58,214 nucleotides of DNA. It comes from Bacteroidota bacterium (GTDB lineage: Bacteria > Bacteroidota > Bacteroidia > Bacteroidales > WCHB1-69). The position numbers and the translations under genes were made by a program. The stretch spans positions 1 through 58,214 of the forward strand of contig JAEWNB010000195.1 of NCBI GenBank assembly GCA_023392945.1. The letters run 5' to 3'. Shown one piece after another: positions 17,910 through 27,809 of the stretch (position 1 is its first letter; every line of letters begins with the position of its first letter). The notes beneath the pieces are model-generated. The model did not search any database, was not told the DNA's origin, and was given only the letters and a program-made list of their open reading frames with translations.

Positions 17910-18032
17910 TATAAAACTATTGAAAGAGAGGATGGACATATGAAAAATGTAAGTATTTAAAGAGCAAAAAAAACAGATAACTTTGTGAAAATTGAACACA
18001 AAATTATCTGTAAAAAATATAAAAAATACTTA

Positions 18033-18461
18033 TTACATTTCTGGCATTCCATCAATATCATCATCTTCCCTGGATACGGGAACAGATCTTTGAAGAGAAG
18101 CCACCAAAGAACCAATCATTTTGGTAAGTTCCATAAGTTGGTTTCTGGAGTAATCTTTCTCATCATTATTAATTGCAGAAAGCTTAGAAGCAAATTCAGT
18201 ATATACAACACATTCTCTAACTGAACTTTTAGCCATTTTTAAGTAATAAACAAATTGAGCTTTGTTTCTTGCAGAACCTTCCGCAATATGTAATGCAATT
18301 GCTTGAGCTGACTTCAAGAAAGGCTCACCTAAAACAACATACTGAGAATCCGGAAAATTAGCAATAACGCCATGTAACCAGGTGATGTAATCAAGTGCTT
18401 TAGCATAAATTCTTAAATCTTCAAATCTAAAAAAGCTAACGGTGTTTTCTTGTTCGTTCAT
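18033..18461 (-). CDS. Four-helix bundle protein (S23/IVP family)
   Basis: 142 residues with the S23 signature: FEDLRIYAKALDY near the N-terminus, LHIAEGSARNKAQFVYYLKMAKSS in the middle and ELTKMIGSLVASL near the end. Members were first found inside intervening sequences of 23S rRNA genes, but free-standing copies are common in Bacteroidota. They form pentamers and their role is unclear. No rRNA is present in this window, so this is a free-standing copy with its own promoter box at 18491-18498. Confidence 0.88.
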   Translation of the reverse strand: MNEQENTVSFFRFEDLRIYAKALDYITWLHGVIANFPDSQYVVLGEPFLKSAQAIALHIAEGSARNKAQFVYYLKMAKSSVRECVVYTEFASKLSAINNDEKDYSRNQLMELTKMIGSLVASLQRSVPVSREDDDIDGMPEM

Positions 18462-18490
18462 TTTAAAATGATTTAGTTAGTAAATATGCA

Positions 18491-18498
18491 CAAAAATA
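18491..18498 (-). promoter_or_regulatory. Four-helix bundle gene promoter, -7 element
   Basis: TATTTTTG on the minus strand, 29 bp before the start codon. Confidence 0.6.
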
Positions 18499-18699
18499 AA
18501 CATTTTTTTGAAATAATCACTTTTTTAAAAAATAAAATCGATTTTTATTTATCATATTAATATTCAATTACTTATAATTAAAAATAAATTTTTAATAGTG
18601 AAATAACACCTTTTATTTTAAAAAAAGGTGTTATTAAGCAAACTAAAATGTGTTTAATTTTTAAGATAATTTTAATGTAAATTCTGAATTGATTTTTTG

Positions 18700-18707
18700 T
18701 AATTTTG
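18700..18707 (+). promoter_or_regulatory. Promoter of the GH20/GH2/menA operon, -7 element
   Basis: TAATTTTG on the plus strand, 33 bp before the ATG at 18741. A TTG at 18705 that would extend the frame lies inside this box and cannot be the start. Confidence 0.6.
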
Positions 18708-18740
18708 CCGGCTAAATTTATAATGGAAATATTAAAGAAA

Positions 18741-19871
18741 ATGAATGAGATAAATAAAAAGAAATTCTATTTGAAGTGGATTTGGCGTATTGCACTTTAC
18801 GGGTTTGCTATTGCCGGTTTCGGAATCATTACTGCCTGGGCAATCTTTAACTTGGGTCTTACAAAAAACAAAGGAACTATTGATAAAAATAACCGTTACT
18901 TGATGGAAATTGAAGAGATGGGTAAAGTGAGCGGAAGTAATGTTGAAGATTATTCTTTCAATAGCAATCAAAGAGCTATCGACTTTTACAAAATTATTTG
19001 TATAAGTAAATTTTTTCCATACAATGCCAATAATATTTTGGAAGCGGTCAAAACAAATGAAAATCCTAAATCAATCCGTCAAATGATTGCTGCTACTGAA
19101 ATCTATATTAATTCAAATCCTAAAATTAAAAAAGAATATGAAAAATTGCTAAATCAAGGATCTGAGTTACTTTCCAAACCTCAAAAGTTGCAAAATTCGA
19201 ATAATGCTATTGATTGGATGAATACGCAACAATGGGCTGCCCTGAAAATTGCCATAGCAAAGGAAAAAGATGTTATTGATAGTGCTGCAAAAAATGCCGG
19301 AATTGAACCACGACTTATTGTTGCTACTTTGATTGGAGAGCAAATCCGACTTTATAATACTAATCGCGAAGTATTTAAATCTTACCTCGGCCCGGTTAAA
19401 GTATTGGTCACAGAGACAAAGTTCTCTATGGGAGTAACCGGAATTAAGGAATTTACTGCCATGAGAATAGAAAAATATTTAAAGGATCCCTCGTCAGAAT
19501 TCTATATTTCAAAAAAATATGAGAATGCATTGAATTATGAAAATGGAGTTGATTCGGCAGCCAGAATTCAAAGACTTACAAACGGGAAAAGTAATTATTA
19601 CTCTTATCTCTATGCCGGCATAATGTTACATCAATTTCAAAAACAATGGGAACGAAAAGGACAAGATATTTCTTACAACGCCGGTGTTTTAGCAACCTTG
19701 TTCAACTTAGGGTTTAATCTCTCCATTCCTAAACCGACTCCGGAAATCGGCGGGGCAAAAATCACGATAGATGGAGTTCCTCATACTTTTGGAGGACTTG
19801 CTTTCGACTTTTATTATTCTGGTGAACTGGTAAAAGAATTTCCTTATTATCAAAATAAATTTATTGATTAA
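18741..19871 (+). CDS. Single-pass membrane protein, possibly transglycosylase-like
   Basis: The start chosen is the ATG at 18741 (MNEINKKKFYLKW); an in-frame ATG at 18723 is possible. The protein is 376 residues with one membrane segment near residues 15-38 and the rest outside the cytoplasm. A central block, AAKNAGIEPRLIVATLIGEQ followed ~35 residues later by FSMGVTGIKEFTA, resembles the helix-Glu-helix start of lysozyme-like lytic transglycosylases, but the family signature is incomplete. It leads an operon with two glycosidases. I do not recognise the family with certainty. Confidence 0.6.
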   Translation: MNEINKKKFYLKWIWRIALYGFAIAGFGIITAWAIFNLGLTKNKGTIDKNNRYLMEIEEMGKVSGSNVEDYSFNSNQRAIDFYKIICISKFFPYNANNILEAVKTNENPKSIRQMIAATEIYINSNPKIKKEYEKLLNQGSELLSKPQKLQNSNNAIDWMNTQQWAALKIAIAKEKDVIDSAAKNAGIEPRLIVATLIGEQIRLYNTNREVFKSYLGPVKVLVTETKFSMGVTGIKEFTAMRIEKYLKDPSSEFYISKKYENALNYENGVDSAARIQRLTNGKSNYYSYLYAGIMLHQFQKQWERKGQDISYNAGVLATLFNLGFNLSIPKPTPEIGGAKITIDGVPHTFGGLAFDFYYSGELVKEFPYYQNKFID

Positions 19872-19893
19872 GCTATTTTTTATACCAAAATCT

Positions 19894-21558
19894 ATGAAAA
19901 AAATTGTTTTTATAGTTCTAACCCTTTCTTGTCTTTATTCAGGTTGCACTCTTATTGACAAAGAAAATGTTTCTATAATTCCGGAGCCTGTGAGCATTAA
20001 GATAAAATACGGGTTCTTTACTTTTGATAATAACACTACAATATCTTTTAATAATATTGACAAAAACAATAGTACGGTTACCTATATTGTTGAATATTTT
20101 GAGAAGTATTTTGGATTTAACCCAACCATTGTCACCCCTGAACACAAAGTTAAAAACTGCATCTGTTTTTCTATTAATTCTAAAAAAGATATAAAGTTGG
20201 GAGATGAAGGATATCGTTTGAAAATTAAAAGAAATAGAATTATTATAGAGGCAAATACAACTACCGGATTATTTTACGGATTTCAGACTTTATATCAACT
20301 TGCTCCAAACAACATCAATAAAAATAATCAGACAAAAATCACCTTTTCCTGTCTTGAAATTTTGGATTATCCCAGATTTGAATGGCGTGGAAATCATTTA
20401 GATGTGTCAAGACATTTTTTTGATGTTGAATACATTAAAAAACATTTAGATATATTGGCTCTTTACAAAATAAATAAATTTCACTGGCATCTGACTGATG
20501 ACCACGGTTGGCGAATTAAGATTGATAAATATCCCAAATTAACTGAAGTCGGAGCATGGAGAGTTGATAGAAGTCAGGTTTCCTGGACCAAAGGAGAACC
20601 CCCAAAAGAAGGAGAAAAAGCTTCATACGGAGGATATTACACCAAAGATCAGATTCGGGAAGTAGTTGCTTATGCTGCTCAAAGACACATTGATGTTGTT
20701 CCTGAAATAGAAATACCAGGGCATTGCTCTGCAATATTAGCTTCTTATCCCGAATTCGCTTGTGACGACTACCCCTATTTTGTTCAAATCGGCCCCTACT
20801 GGCCTCCAAAAGCTATAATGTGTGCCGGAAATGATAAGGTAATTCAGTTTTATAAAGATGTTATTGATGAAATTGCATCGCTTTTCCCTTATGAATATAT
20901 TCATATTGGAGGAGATGAGGCAGTCAATGATAATTGGAAAAAATGTCCTAAATGCCAAAACAGAATCAAAGAACAGCATCTTAAAAATGAAGCAGAATTA
21001 CAAAGCTGGATGATTCGAGAAATTGAAAAAAAGGTCATTAATTATGGGAAAAATATTATCGGCTGGGATGAAATACTGGATGGAGGTGTATCAAAAAATG
21101 CTACTATCATGTCATGGAGGGGAGAAAACGGTGCAATTACTGCCGCCCGTCAGGGAAATAATGCAATCATGACACCCATTGATTACTGTTATTTTAACTT
21201 TTATCAGGCTGATCCCAAAACTGAACCTGAAGCTATGGGTGGATATGTGCCGCTGGAAAAAGTATATTCTTACGAACCAATTCCGGACTCCCTAAAAGCT
21301 GAAGAACAAAAATATATCATTGGAGCTCAATGCAACCTTTGGGCAGAATTTTTATATAATTCCGACATTGTAGAATATATGCTTTTGCCACGTCTTTGTG
21401 CACTTTCGGAAATTGTTTGGTCTCCTAAAGAAAAAAAAGATTGGAATCATTTTAAACTAAAAATTATTGAACATAAAAAACGGCTGGATGCTTTAGGTTA
21501 TCAATATTGTGATATTTTTGCACCTATTGACAATAGTAGCCAAAAAAACAAAAAATGA
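19894..21558 (+). CDS. Beta-N-acetylhexosaminidase, GH20 lipoprotein
   Basis: The start chosen is the ATG at 19894, giving 554 residues with a lipoprotein signal (MKKIVFIVLTLSCLYSGC). A GH20b N-domain is followed by the catalytic barrel. Key motifs are FHWHLTDDHGWRIKID, VPEIEIPGHCSA and YIHIGGDEAVND, whose Asp-Glu pair provides substrate-assisted catalysis. A C-terminal LCALSEIVWSP block completes the barrel. It removes terminal GlcNAc or GalNAc from glycans. Its stop overlaps the start of the mannosidase gene (ATGA), so the two are translationally coupled. Confidence 0.95.
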   Translation: MKKIVFIVLTLSCLYSGCTLIDKENVSIIPEPVSIKIKYGFFTFDNNTTISFNNIDKNNSTVTYIVEYFEKYFGFNPTIVTPEHKVKNCICFSINSKKDIKLGDEGYRLKIKRNRIIIEANTTTGLFYGFQTLYQLAPNNINKNNQTKITFSCLEILDYPRFEWRGNHLDVSRHFFDVEYIKKHLDILALYKINKFHWHLTDDHGWRIKIDKYPKLTEVGAWRVDRSQVSWTKGEPPKEGEKASYGGYYTKDQIREVVAYAAQRHIDVVPEIEIPGHCSAILASYPEFACDDYPYFVQIGPYWPPKAIMCAGNDKVIQFYKDVIDEIASLFPYEYIHIGGDEAVNDNWKKCPKCQNRIKEQHLKNEAELQSWMIREIEKKVINYGKNIIGWDEILDGGVSKNATIMSWRGENGAITAARQGNNAIMTPIDYCYFNFYQADPKTEPEAMGGYVPLEKVYSYEPIPDSLKAEEQKYIIGAQCNLWAEFLYNSDIVEYMLLPRLCALSEIVWSPKEKKDWNHFKLKIIEHKKRLDALGYQYCDIFAPIDNSSQKNKK

Positions 21559-24119
21559 GACTAATCCGGCAGATTTATAGTTTATCAGCCCTGAGTTTTT
21601 TGATTATTTCATTTTCATCCTGTTCGCTCCCTCATAAGAGTACGACAATTAAACCATTGACTTCAGAATGGAAATTTTACTATGATTCTGTCTGGTATCC
21701 TGCAACAGTTCCGGGATCAATTCATACTGACCTGATAAAAAACAACATCATTAAAGATCCTTTTTGGGGAACTAACGAGGACTCTGTCCAATGGATTTCA
21801 CATCGTTCCTGGGAATATAAAACCAGTTTTTATAAAAAAGATTTGAAGCACTTTTCAAATGCTGAAATTGTTTTTGAAGGATTGGACACCTATGCTGAAG
21901 TGTTTCTGAACGGGAAAAAACTTATGCATCAAGCGGGCTCCAATCAAACTGATAATATGTTCAGAAAATGGATTTTTCCACTTCCTACAGATATATTGTT
22001 AGATAGCAATGAGTTAATGGTTAGTTTTCATCCATCACTCTTAATGGAAAAGTCGAAATCAAAAAATATCCCCTACCCGATTCCTGATATTAGAGCTCTG
22101 TCAAGAAAAGCACCTTATCAATCCGGCTGGGACTGGGGGCCTAAACTTATTAGTTGCGGCATTTGGAAAAATGCCTACATCAGACTTTGGAATGATTTTA
22201 AAATTGACGATTTTCAGATTTTTCAAAAAGAATTAACTGACACTTTGGCTATTATTTCCTTGAAAATTGAAGTTAATGCTTCTAAAAATTGTCATGCAAA
22301 AATTAATTGCTTAATTGACGATAAAATTTGCAAAATATTGAGAAATATCAATCTTTCAAAAGGCAAAAATCTGATTGAATGTGATTTAAAAATAAAAAAT
22401 CCGGAAAGATGGTGGCCAAACGGATTGGGAAATCAAAAATTATATCATATCAGAGTAGACATTGAAAATCGAAATGCATTAGATTCAGTTGCCCGGAATA
22501 TCGGGTTGCGTGATATCAAAATCATCATGGATAAAGATACAATAGGTTCCAAATTTGAATTTCAGGTAAATGGAATTCCTGTTTTCATAAAAGGGACCAA
22601 CTGGATTCCGGGAGAAAGTTTTCCAACAAAAATGACTCATAAAAAGTATGAATCATTACTCCTTTCGTGCCACGATGCCAACATGAATATGTTACGAATA
22701 TGGGGAGGGGGAATTTATGAAGATGATATTTTTTATGATTTGTGTGACCAAATGGGTATATTAATCTGGCAGGATTTCATTTTTGCCGGTGCATTATATC
22801 CTTTAAATAAATCATTTAAAGAAAATATTGCGTATGAAGCAGAGGAACAAATAAAAAGACTACGCAATCACCCATGTCTGGCTTTATGGTGTGGCAACAA
22901 TGAAGTCCAAAATGGATGGGAAGATTGGGGATGGAAAAATAATTATTCAACTGAACAAAAAGTTGCTGTTGAAAAAGATATAAAGCAATTATTTGAGGCA
23001 ATCCTACCTAATGCGGTTTGCCAATTTGATTCTGGAAGGAGCTATATCCCTACTTCTCCACTATGGGGATGGGGGCATCCTGAATGTATTACACAAGGTG
23101 ATTCTCACTACTGGGGCGTTTGGTGGGGAGAAGAACATTTTGAAGTGTGGAAACCTAAAACAGGCCGTTTTATGTCAGAATATGGATTTCAATCCTATCC
23201 TAAAATTTCTACTATCAAAAAATTTGCCATGACAGAAGATATGAATTTAGAATCTTCAGTAATAAAGAATCACCAAAAGCACAATCGTGGAATAGAAATA
23301 ATATCAAAAACTATTACGCAATATTTTGGACAAATAAGTGATTTTGAAGAGTTTGTATATTTAAGCCAATTAGTTCAGGCTTACGGCATCGGAGAAGCAA
23401 TTGAAGTTCATAGACAGCAAATGCCTTATTGTATGGGATCTCTTTACTGGCAGTTAAACGATTGCTGGCCGGTGGCTTCTTGGAGTAGTATTGACTATTA
23501 CGGCAACCTGAAAGCACTTCATTATACTGTTCGGGATAAATTTGCCAAAATTATCATTTCTTCCGAAAAAGCCATCGATAATAAAATCCCCATATATATT
23601 ATTTCTGATTCTTTACAAGATATTGGTGGAAAATTGGAACTAACTCTGACTGATTTCGGGGGAAACATTTTACATCAAGAAATCCTTAATCCTATTACTG
23701 GAAAAGCTAATACCTCTACTCTTATAACACACTATAAAATTCCATCAAAATATATGGGAAAAACCAATGATAAAGTTTTAATAATTTCCTTTTTTTCAAC
23801 ACAAAATAAACTCATAGCAAGAAAATTACACTATTTTGAATATCCTTCAAAATTGATTCTTTCAGAACCAACAATAAGTTTCAAATTATCTAAAGAAAAA
23901 AATAAATACATCTTATCTTTAAAATCCAATGTTTTAGCTAAGGGAGTATTTATTTCAACAACGACAGGAATTGAAGGAAAATACTCGGATAACTATTTTG
24001 ATTTGTTACCCAATGAAGAAAAAAAGGTCATTTTTGAGCCTAATTCCGGAAATAATGATATGATTGATTTCACTATTCGCTCCTATCGTTATAAATTATT
24101 ACCAAAACACAACCAATAA
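21555..24119 (+). CDS. Beta-mannosidase, GH2 lipoprotein
   Basis: 854 residues with a lipoprotein signal (SFLIISFSSC). The GH2 sugar-binding domain includes YQSGWDWGPKL. The catalytic barrel contains RIWGGGIYEDD, the acid/base Glu in LWCGNNEVQNGW and the nucleophile Glu in FMSEYGFQS. Length and motifs fit beta-mannosidase rather than beta-galactosidase. Paired with the GH20 enzyme just upstream, it could trim the Man-beta-GlcNAc core of N-glycans or process mannan oligosaccharides. No SusC/SusD pair is nearby, so this is not a classic polysaccharide utilization locus. Confidence 0.93.
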   Translation: MRLIRQIYSLSALSFLIISFSSCSLPHKSTTIKPLTSEWKFYYDSVWYPATVPGSIHTDLIKNNIIKDPFWGTNEDSVQWISHRSWEYKTSFYKKDLKHFSNAEIVFEGLDTYAEVFLNGKKLMHQAGSNQTDNMFRKWIFPLPTDILLDSNELMVSFHPSLLMEKSKSKNIPYPIPDIRALSRKAPYQSGWDWGPKLISCGIWKNAYIRLWNDFKIDDFQIFQKELTDTLAIISLKIEVNASKNCHAKINCLIDDKICKILRNINLSKGKNLIECDLKIKNPERWWPNGLGNQKLYHIRVDIENRNALDSVARNIGLRDIKIIMDKDTIGSKFEFQVNGIPVFIKGTNWIPGESFPTKMTHKKYESLLLSCHDANMNMLRIWGGGIYEDDIFYDLCDQMGILIWQDFIFAGALYPLNKSFKENIAYEAEEQIKRLRNHPCLALWCGNNEVQNGWEDWGWKNNYSTEQKVAVEKDIKQLFEAILPNAVCQFDSGRSYIPTSPLWGWGHPECITQGDSHYWGVWWGEEHFEVWKPKTGRFMSEYGFQSYPKISTIKKFAMTEDMNLESSVIKNHQKHNRGIEIISKTITQYFGQISDFEEFVYLSQLVQAYGIGEAIEVHRQQMPYCMGSLYWQLNDCWPVASWSSIDYYGNLKALHYTVRDKFAKIIISSEKAIDNKIPIYIISDSLQDIGGKLELTLTDFGGNILHQEILNPITGKANTSTLITHYKIPSKYMGKTNDKVLIISFFSTQNKLIARKLHYFEYPSKLILSEPTISFKLSKEKNKYILSLKSNVLAKGVFISTTTGIEGKYSDNYFDLLPNEEKKVIFEPNSGNNDMIDFTIRSYRYKLLPKHNQ

Positions 24120-24129
24120 TAACCATTCT

Positions 24130-25110
24130 ATGCTGAGATTCTGGTTACATAATGCCCGATACTACGCTCTTCCACAGAGCTTATTGCCTGCTATTACAGC
24201 TGTTTTTATGGCTATTAAAAGTCCTGCTTTTTCTTGGATGTATGCAATTTTTGCTCTGATCGGAGTTACGTTTCTTCATTTATCGATGAACTTATTTGAT
24301 GACTATTTTGATTATAAAAAAAAGGGTGTAGAAATTAGAAATAAAATGTCAGCCGGAGGAGTCCGTGCTCGAATTGATAAGTGTGCCTATATAACAGAAT
24401 CGGGGACAACTTTAAAGCAATTACTTTTTGTATCAGTACTTTTTGGAATGATTGCCCTTATTTTCGGTCTTATTATTTTTATTAAACAAGGATATCCTAT
24501 TTTAATTATTGCAATTAGTTCCGGAATTTTAGGCATTTCATATTCTGCAAATCCTCTAAAGTTTAGTTATCGAGGCTTTGGAGAATTAATCATCGCTATC
24601 ATATTTGGACCTTTGCTTATGTCGGGGGTCTTCTATGCATCAAGCGGAGAAATGAATCCTGCAGTTTGGTATATTTCAATCCCTATAGGATTATTGGTCG
24701 CAAACATTGCCTATACACATGATATAATGGATTTTGATGCCGACATAGCAGTCGGAAAAAAAACTCTTGCAGTGATTATTAATAATAAAAAATGGATTTT
24801 GATTATTTCGGGCTGTTTTATTCTAATTCCATATCTTTTTATCATTATTGGTGTTATCTTTAGCCAACTATCCCCTTGGCTTTTATTAACCCTCATCACG
24901 CTACCTCAAGCTATCACACTGATTTACTTATTAATTGAATTTTACAAACATCCCGAAAAAAAATTTAGTGTACGTTTTTGGATGCAACCGATGGAAAAAT
25001 GGGGGAAAATCAAAGAAGCAGGACTTGATTGGTTTATGATCAGATGGTTTCTTTCCAGAAATCTGCTTGTTTTCTTTTGCATAGCAATCATCGTTGGAAT
25101 AAACTTATAA
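24130..25110 (+). CDS. menA: UbiA-family prenyltransferase, MenA-like
   Basis: The start chosen is the ATG at 24130 (MLRFWLHNARYYALPQS), giving 326 residues. A longer frame from 24064 would overlap the mannosidase gene. About eight to nine membrane segments are visible. The two aspartate-rich motifs are NLFDDYFDY near residue 60 and DIMDFDADIAVGKKT near residue 200. MenA attaches the polyprenyl tail to dihydroxynaphthoate in menaquinone synthesis. UbiA members with other acceptors exist and no men genes are adjacent, so the symbol is probable rather than certain. It lies 10 bp after the mannosidase gene. Confidence 0.75.
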   Translation: MLRFWLHNARYYALPQSLLPAITAVFMAIKSPAFSWMYAIFALIGVTFLHLSMNLFDDYFDYKKKGVEIRNKMSAGGVRARIDKCAYITESGTTLKQLLFVSVLFGMIALIFGLIIFIKQGYPILIIAISSGILGISYSANPLKFSYRGFGELIIAIIFGPLLMSGVFYASSGEMNPAVWYISIPIGLLVANIAYTHDIMDFDADIAVGKKTLAVIINNKKWILIISGCFILIPYLFIIIGVIFSQLSPWLLLTLITLPQAITLIYLLIEFYKHPEKKFSVRFWMQPMEKWGKIKEAGLDWFMIRWFLSRNLLVFFCIAIIVGINL

Positions 25111-25130
25111 GATTTTCAAAGAATAATAGC

Positions 25131-25138
25131 TACTTTTG
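25131..25138 (+). promoter_or_regulatory. Radical SAM gene promoter, -7 element
   Basis: TACTTTTG on the plus strand, 33 bp before the start codon at 25172. It shows the gene can be transcribed separately from menA. Confidence 0.65.
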
Positions 25139-25171
25139 CAAAAAAGAATATTCACCAAATGGAATTAAATT

Positions 25172-26059
25172 ATGTTTTTTTATCTACCTTACTGGTTTTT
25201 TCAAGTACGTTTTTTAGGTAAAAGGAAGCCTTTGCAAACGGTCCTTTTCATTTCAGACGAATGCAATCTCTCATGCAAACATTGCACTATTTTCAATAAT
25301 CTCAATCCAACCGTTAAGTCAATAGATCAGATTCGCGATGATTTGCTTTATTCTTATAAATTGGGGTCTCGTTTTATTGATTTCGAAGGTGGAGAACCTA
25401 TGATTTGGAGAGACGGGGATAACGACATTAACAATCTTATTGCTTTGGCAAAAGAAATCGGTTTTTTCTCCACCACCGTTACAACCAATGCACAAATCGA
25501 TTTCAAAAACTGCGCAGCCGATTCAATATGGGTGAGCATGGATGGAATCGGAAAATATCATGATAATATTCGTGGGGAAGGAAGTTTTGCAAAATTAGAA
25601 AAAAACATTGCAAATTCTAATCACAAATCCTTAAGTGTAAACATGGTAATTAACTCTCAAAATTATTCCAATGTAGAGGAAGTCATTGTTTATGTAAAAC
25701 AAAATCCTGCTATTAAAAGCATCTCTTTAAATTTTCACACCCCATATTCGGGGACAGAGGAGTTATTTCTTGACTGGGATTTGCGTTATCAAGTTATTGA
25801 TAAAATCATTGAAATGAAGAGAAAAAAATTCCCAATAATGAATTCCGAATCAGGGTTAAAAATAATGAAAAACTTGAATTTTAAAAAAGTTTGCTGGATT
25901 TGTAATTTTATTTTACCCGATGGAACTCGCTTAAACGAATGTGTTGGAAAAAGTTATAACATGTGTGACCAATGCGGATTATGCATGGCAGGTGAAATGC
26001 GCTGTGTTTTGAATTTAAAGCCTGATACAATATTGTCAGGATTGAATCTTAGATTGTAA
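25172..26059 (+). CDS. Radical SAM protein with C-terminal cysteine cluster
   Basis: 295 residues. The radical SAM motif CX3CX2C is at Cys31, Cys35 and Cys38; the SAM-contacting GGEP lies at residues 73-76 and VSMDG near 120. The C-terminal ~60 residues hold seven cysteines: CWIC, NEC, MCDQCGLC and a final MRC. They probably bind an auxiliary iron-sulfur cluster, much like the SPASM or HpnH-type (DUF3463) regions. The layout is HpnH-like but shorter. The substrate is unknown. It lies 61 bp after the menA-like gene with its own promoter. Confidence 0.8.
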   Translation: MFFYLPYWFFQVRFLGKRKPLQTVLFISDECNLSCKHCTIFNNLNPTVKSIDQIRDDLLYSYKLGSRFIDFEGGEPMIWRDGDNDINNLIALAKEIGFFSTTVTTNAQIDFKNCAADSIWVSMDGIGKYHDNIRGEGSFAKLEKNIANSNHKSLSVNMVINSQNYSNVEEVIVYVKQNPAIKSISLNFHTPYSGTEELFLDWDLRYQVIDKIIEMKRKKFPIMNSESGLKIMKNLNFKKVCWICNFILPDGTRLNECVGKSYNMCDQCGLCMAGEMRCVLNLKPDTILSGLNLRL

Positions 26060-26145
26060 CTACCGTCTCTTTAACATATTAAATAGAATAATCATGTATA
26101 TGGAAAAATTATGATAACTCATTATATATCATTAGTTCATACAGA

Positions 26146-26544
26146 ATGGAGACAAATCAGAATATAGAAAATTTTTTATTGGGATATGGTGATACGGTAT
26201 TCATTAATTCAATGAAAATTAGGAAATTAATTTTGGAGACTATTCCGGAAATTATGGAAAGCCTTGATCTATCTGTCAAAATGATCTCTTATGGATATGG
26301 AAATAAATACGCTGAATTACTCTGTGTAATTATTCCTTCCAAAAAAGGGGTAAAAATAGGATTCAATAATGGGGCACAATTCCCTGACCCCAAAGGATTA
26401 CTTAAAGGCTCGGGAAAAATTAGTCGTTATGTAGAAATCAAATCACAAGAAGAAATTTATTCTCCAGAACTTTTGGAATTATTATTTTATTCTATTAATT
26501 ATTATGAAAAAAGGAAACAAGAAAAAAATGGGGTAAAAAAATAA
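26146..26544 (+). CDS. DUF1801 family protein
   Basis: 132 residues. The DUF1801/YdhG-like fold is recognisable from VKMISYGYGNKYAELLCVI, the IGFNNGAQFPDPKGLLKGSGK block and the YVEIKS strand. The family is small, cytoplasmic and distantly related to frataxin-like folds; its function is not established. It stands alone on the plus strand, before the convergent dnaJ. Confidence 0.8.
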   Translation: METNQNIENFLLGYGDTVFINSMKIRKLILETIPEIMESLDLSVKMISYGYGNKYAELLCVIIPSKKGVKIGFNNGAQFPDPKGLLKGSGKISRYVEIKSQEEIYSPELLELLFYSINYYEKRKQEKNGVKK

Positions 26545-26621
26545 TTTTCCAAAGATAAAATACTATTTTAATGAGCCGGGCTTAATAAATACGAAATAGT
26601 CCAATACAAATTCAAAAATCA

Positions 26622-27791
26622 TCAGTCTTTAAAAAACGATTTTACTTTATTAAAAAAACTTTTTTCATTTTTTCCCGGTTTAGGAATAAAATTCTCGGAA
26701 AAATTGAATTTTTCAATAATACTCTTTTCTTCTTTAGAAAGTGTTTTTGGAGTCCACACATTCACATTTACAATCAAATCTCCCCTGTACTGGGCACGTA
26801 TATCTGGAATTCCTTTTCCTTGAAGTCTTAAAATCTGACCGCTTTGTGTTCCGGGTTCAATTTTAATTTTAGCCTTCCCCTCCAAAGTCGGAATTTCCAC
26901 TGAAGTCCCGAGAGTAGCTTGAGGAAAAGAAATAAAATAATTCAAATAAATATTATTTCCATCTCTTTCAAACACAGCGTGTTCAATTTCTTCGATTGCC
27001 ACAAATAAATCACCGTTAATTCCGCCATTAGGAGCCGCATTACCTTTGCCTCTCATGGTCAATTGCATTCCATCAGCAACTCCTGCCGGAATATTGACAA
27101 CCACGACTTCTTCGCCTTTAGTGATCCCATTTCCATGACAATGTGGACAAGGATTTTTAATTATCTCACCTGATCCATGGCAATTTTCACATACTGTAGT
27201 TTGCTGAAAAAGACCGAACATACTTCTTTCGGTGTGGACAACTTGTCCGCTGCCATGACAAGAAGGGCAAGTAGTAACAGATTTTTTATCTTGAGTTCCC
27301 AGACCATTACAAGAGGAGCAGGGGACAAATTTCTGAATTTTAATTTTTTTCTCACACCCTTTGGCAATTTCTTCAAGAGTTAGTTTAACGGTGATTCTCA
27401 GATTGGTTCCCTGACGAACTCTTCTACGATCTTTAGCATTTCCGGAGCCAAACCCACCTCCACCAAAACCAGAGAAACCGCCAAAACCTCCTCCGAACAA
27501 GTCTCCAAAACGTTCAAAAATGGTATTTAAATCAAAATCCACGTTACTATAAGCACTGGAAGATCCATTCATTCCCGCATGACCGAACTTATCATAACGT
27601 GCTTTCTTTTCAGTGTTGCTCAAAACATCATATGCTTCAGCTGCCTCTTTAAATTTTTCTTCTGCTTCCCTATTACCAGGATTTCTATCGGGATGATATT
27701 GCATTGCCTTTTTTCGGTATGAGGTTTTAATTTCATCCGCGGTAGCATTCTTATTTACCCCTAATACTTCATAATAATCTCTTTTCTCCAT
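26622..27791 (-). CDS. dnaJ: Chaperone protein DnaJ
   Basis: 389 residues with full type I architecture. The J domain has HPDRNPG at about residues 33-39. A Gly/Phe-rich linker follows at about 90-120. Four zinc-binding repeats are present (CSSCNGLG, CPSCHGSG, CENCHGSG, CPHCHGNG), then the substrate-binding domain. DnaJ delivers unfolded proteins to DnaK and stimulates its ATPase. It follows grpE by 18 bp; dnaK is not in this cluster. Confidence 0.97.
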   Translation of the reverse strand: MEKRDYYEVLGVNKNATADEIKTSYRKKAMQYHPDRNPGNREAEEKFKEAAEAYDVLSNTEKKARYDKFGHAGMNGSSSAYSNVDFDLNTIFERFGDLFGGGFGGFSGFGGGGFGSGNAKDRRRVRQGTNLRITVKLTLEEIAKGCEKKIKIQKFVPCSSCNGLGTQDKKSVTTCPSCHGSGQVVHTERSMFGLFQQTTVCENCHGSGEIIKNPCPHCHGNGITKGEEVVVVNIPAGVADGMQLTMRGKGNAAPNGGINGDLFVAIEEIEHAVFERDGNNIYLNYFISFPQATLGTSVEIPTLEGKAKIKIEPGTQSGQILRLQGKGIPDIRAQYRGDLIVNVNVWTPKTLSKEEKSIIEKFNFSENFIPKPGKNEKSFFNKVKSFFKD

Positions 27792-27809
27792 AACAAAAAA
27801 TCCTCACTA

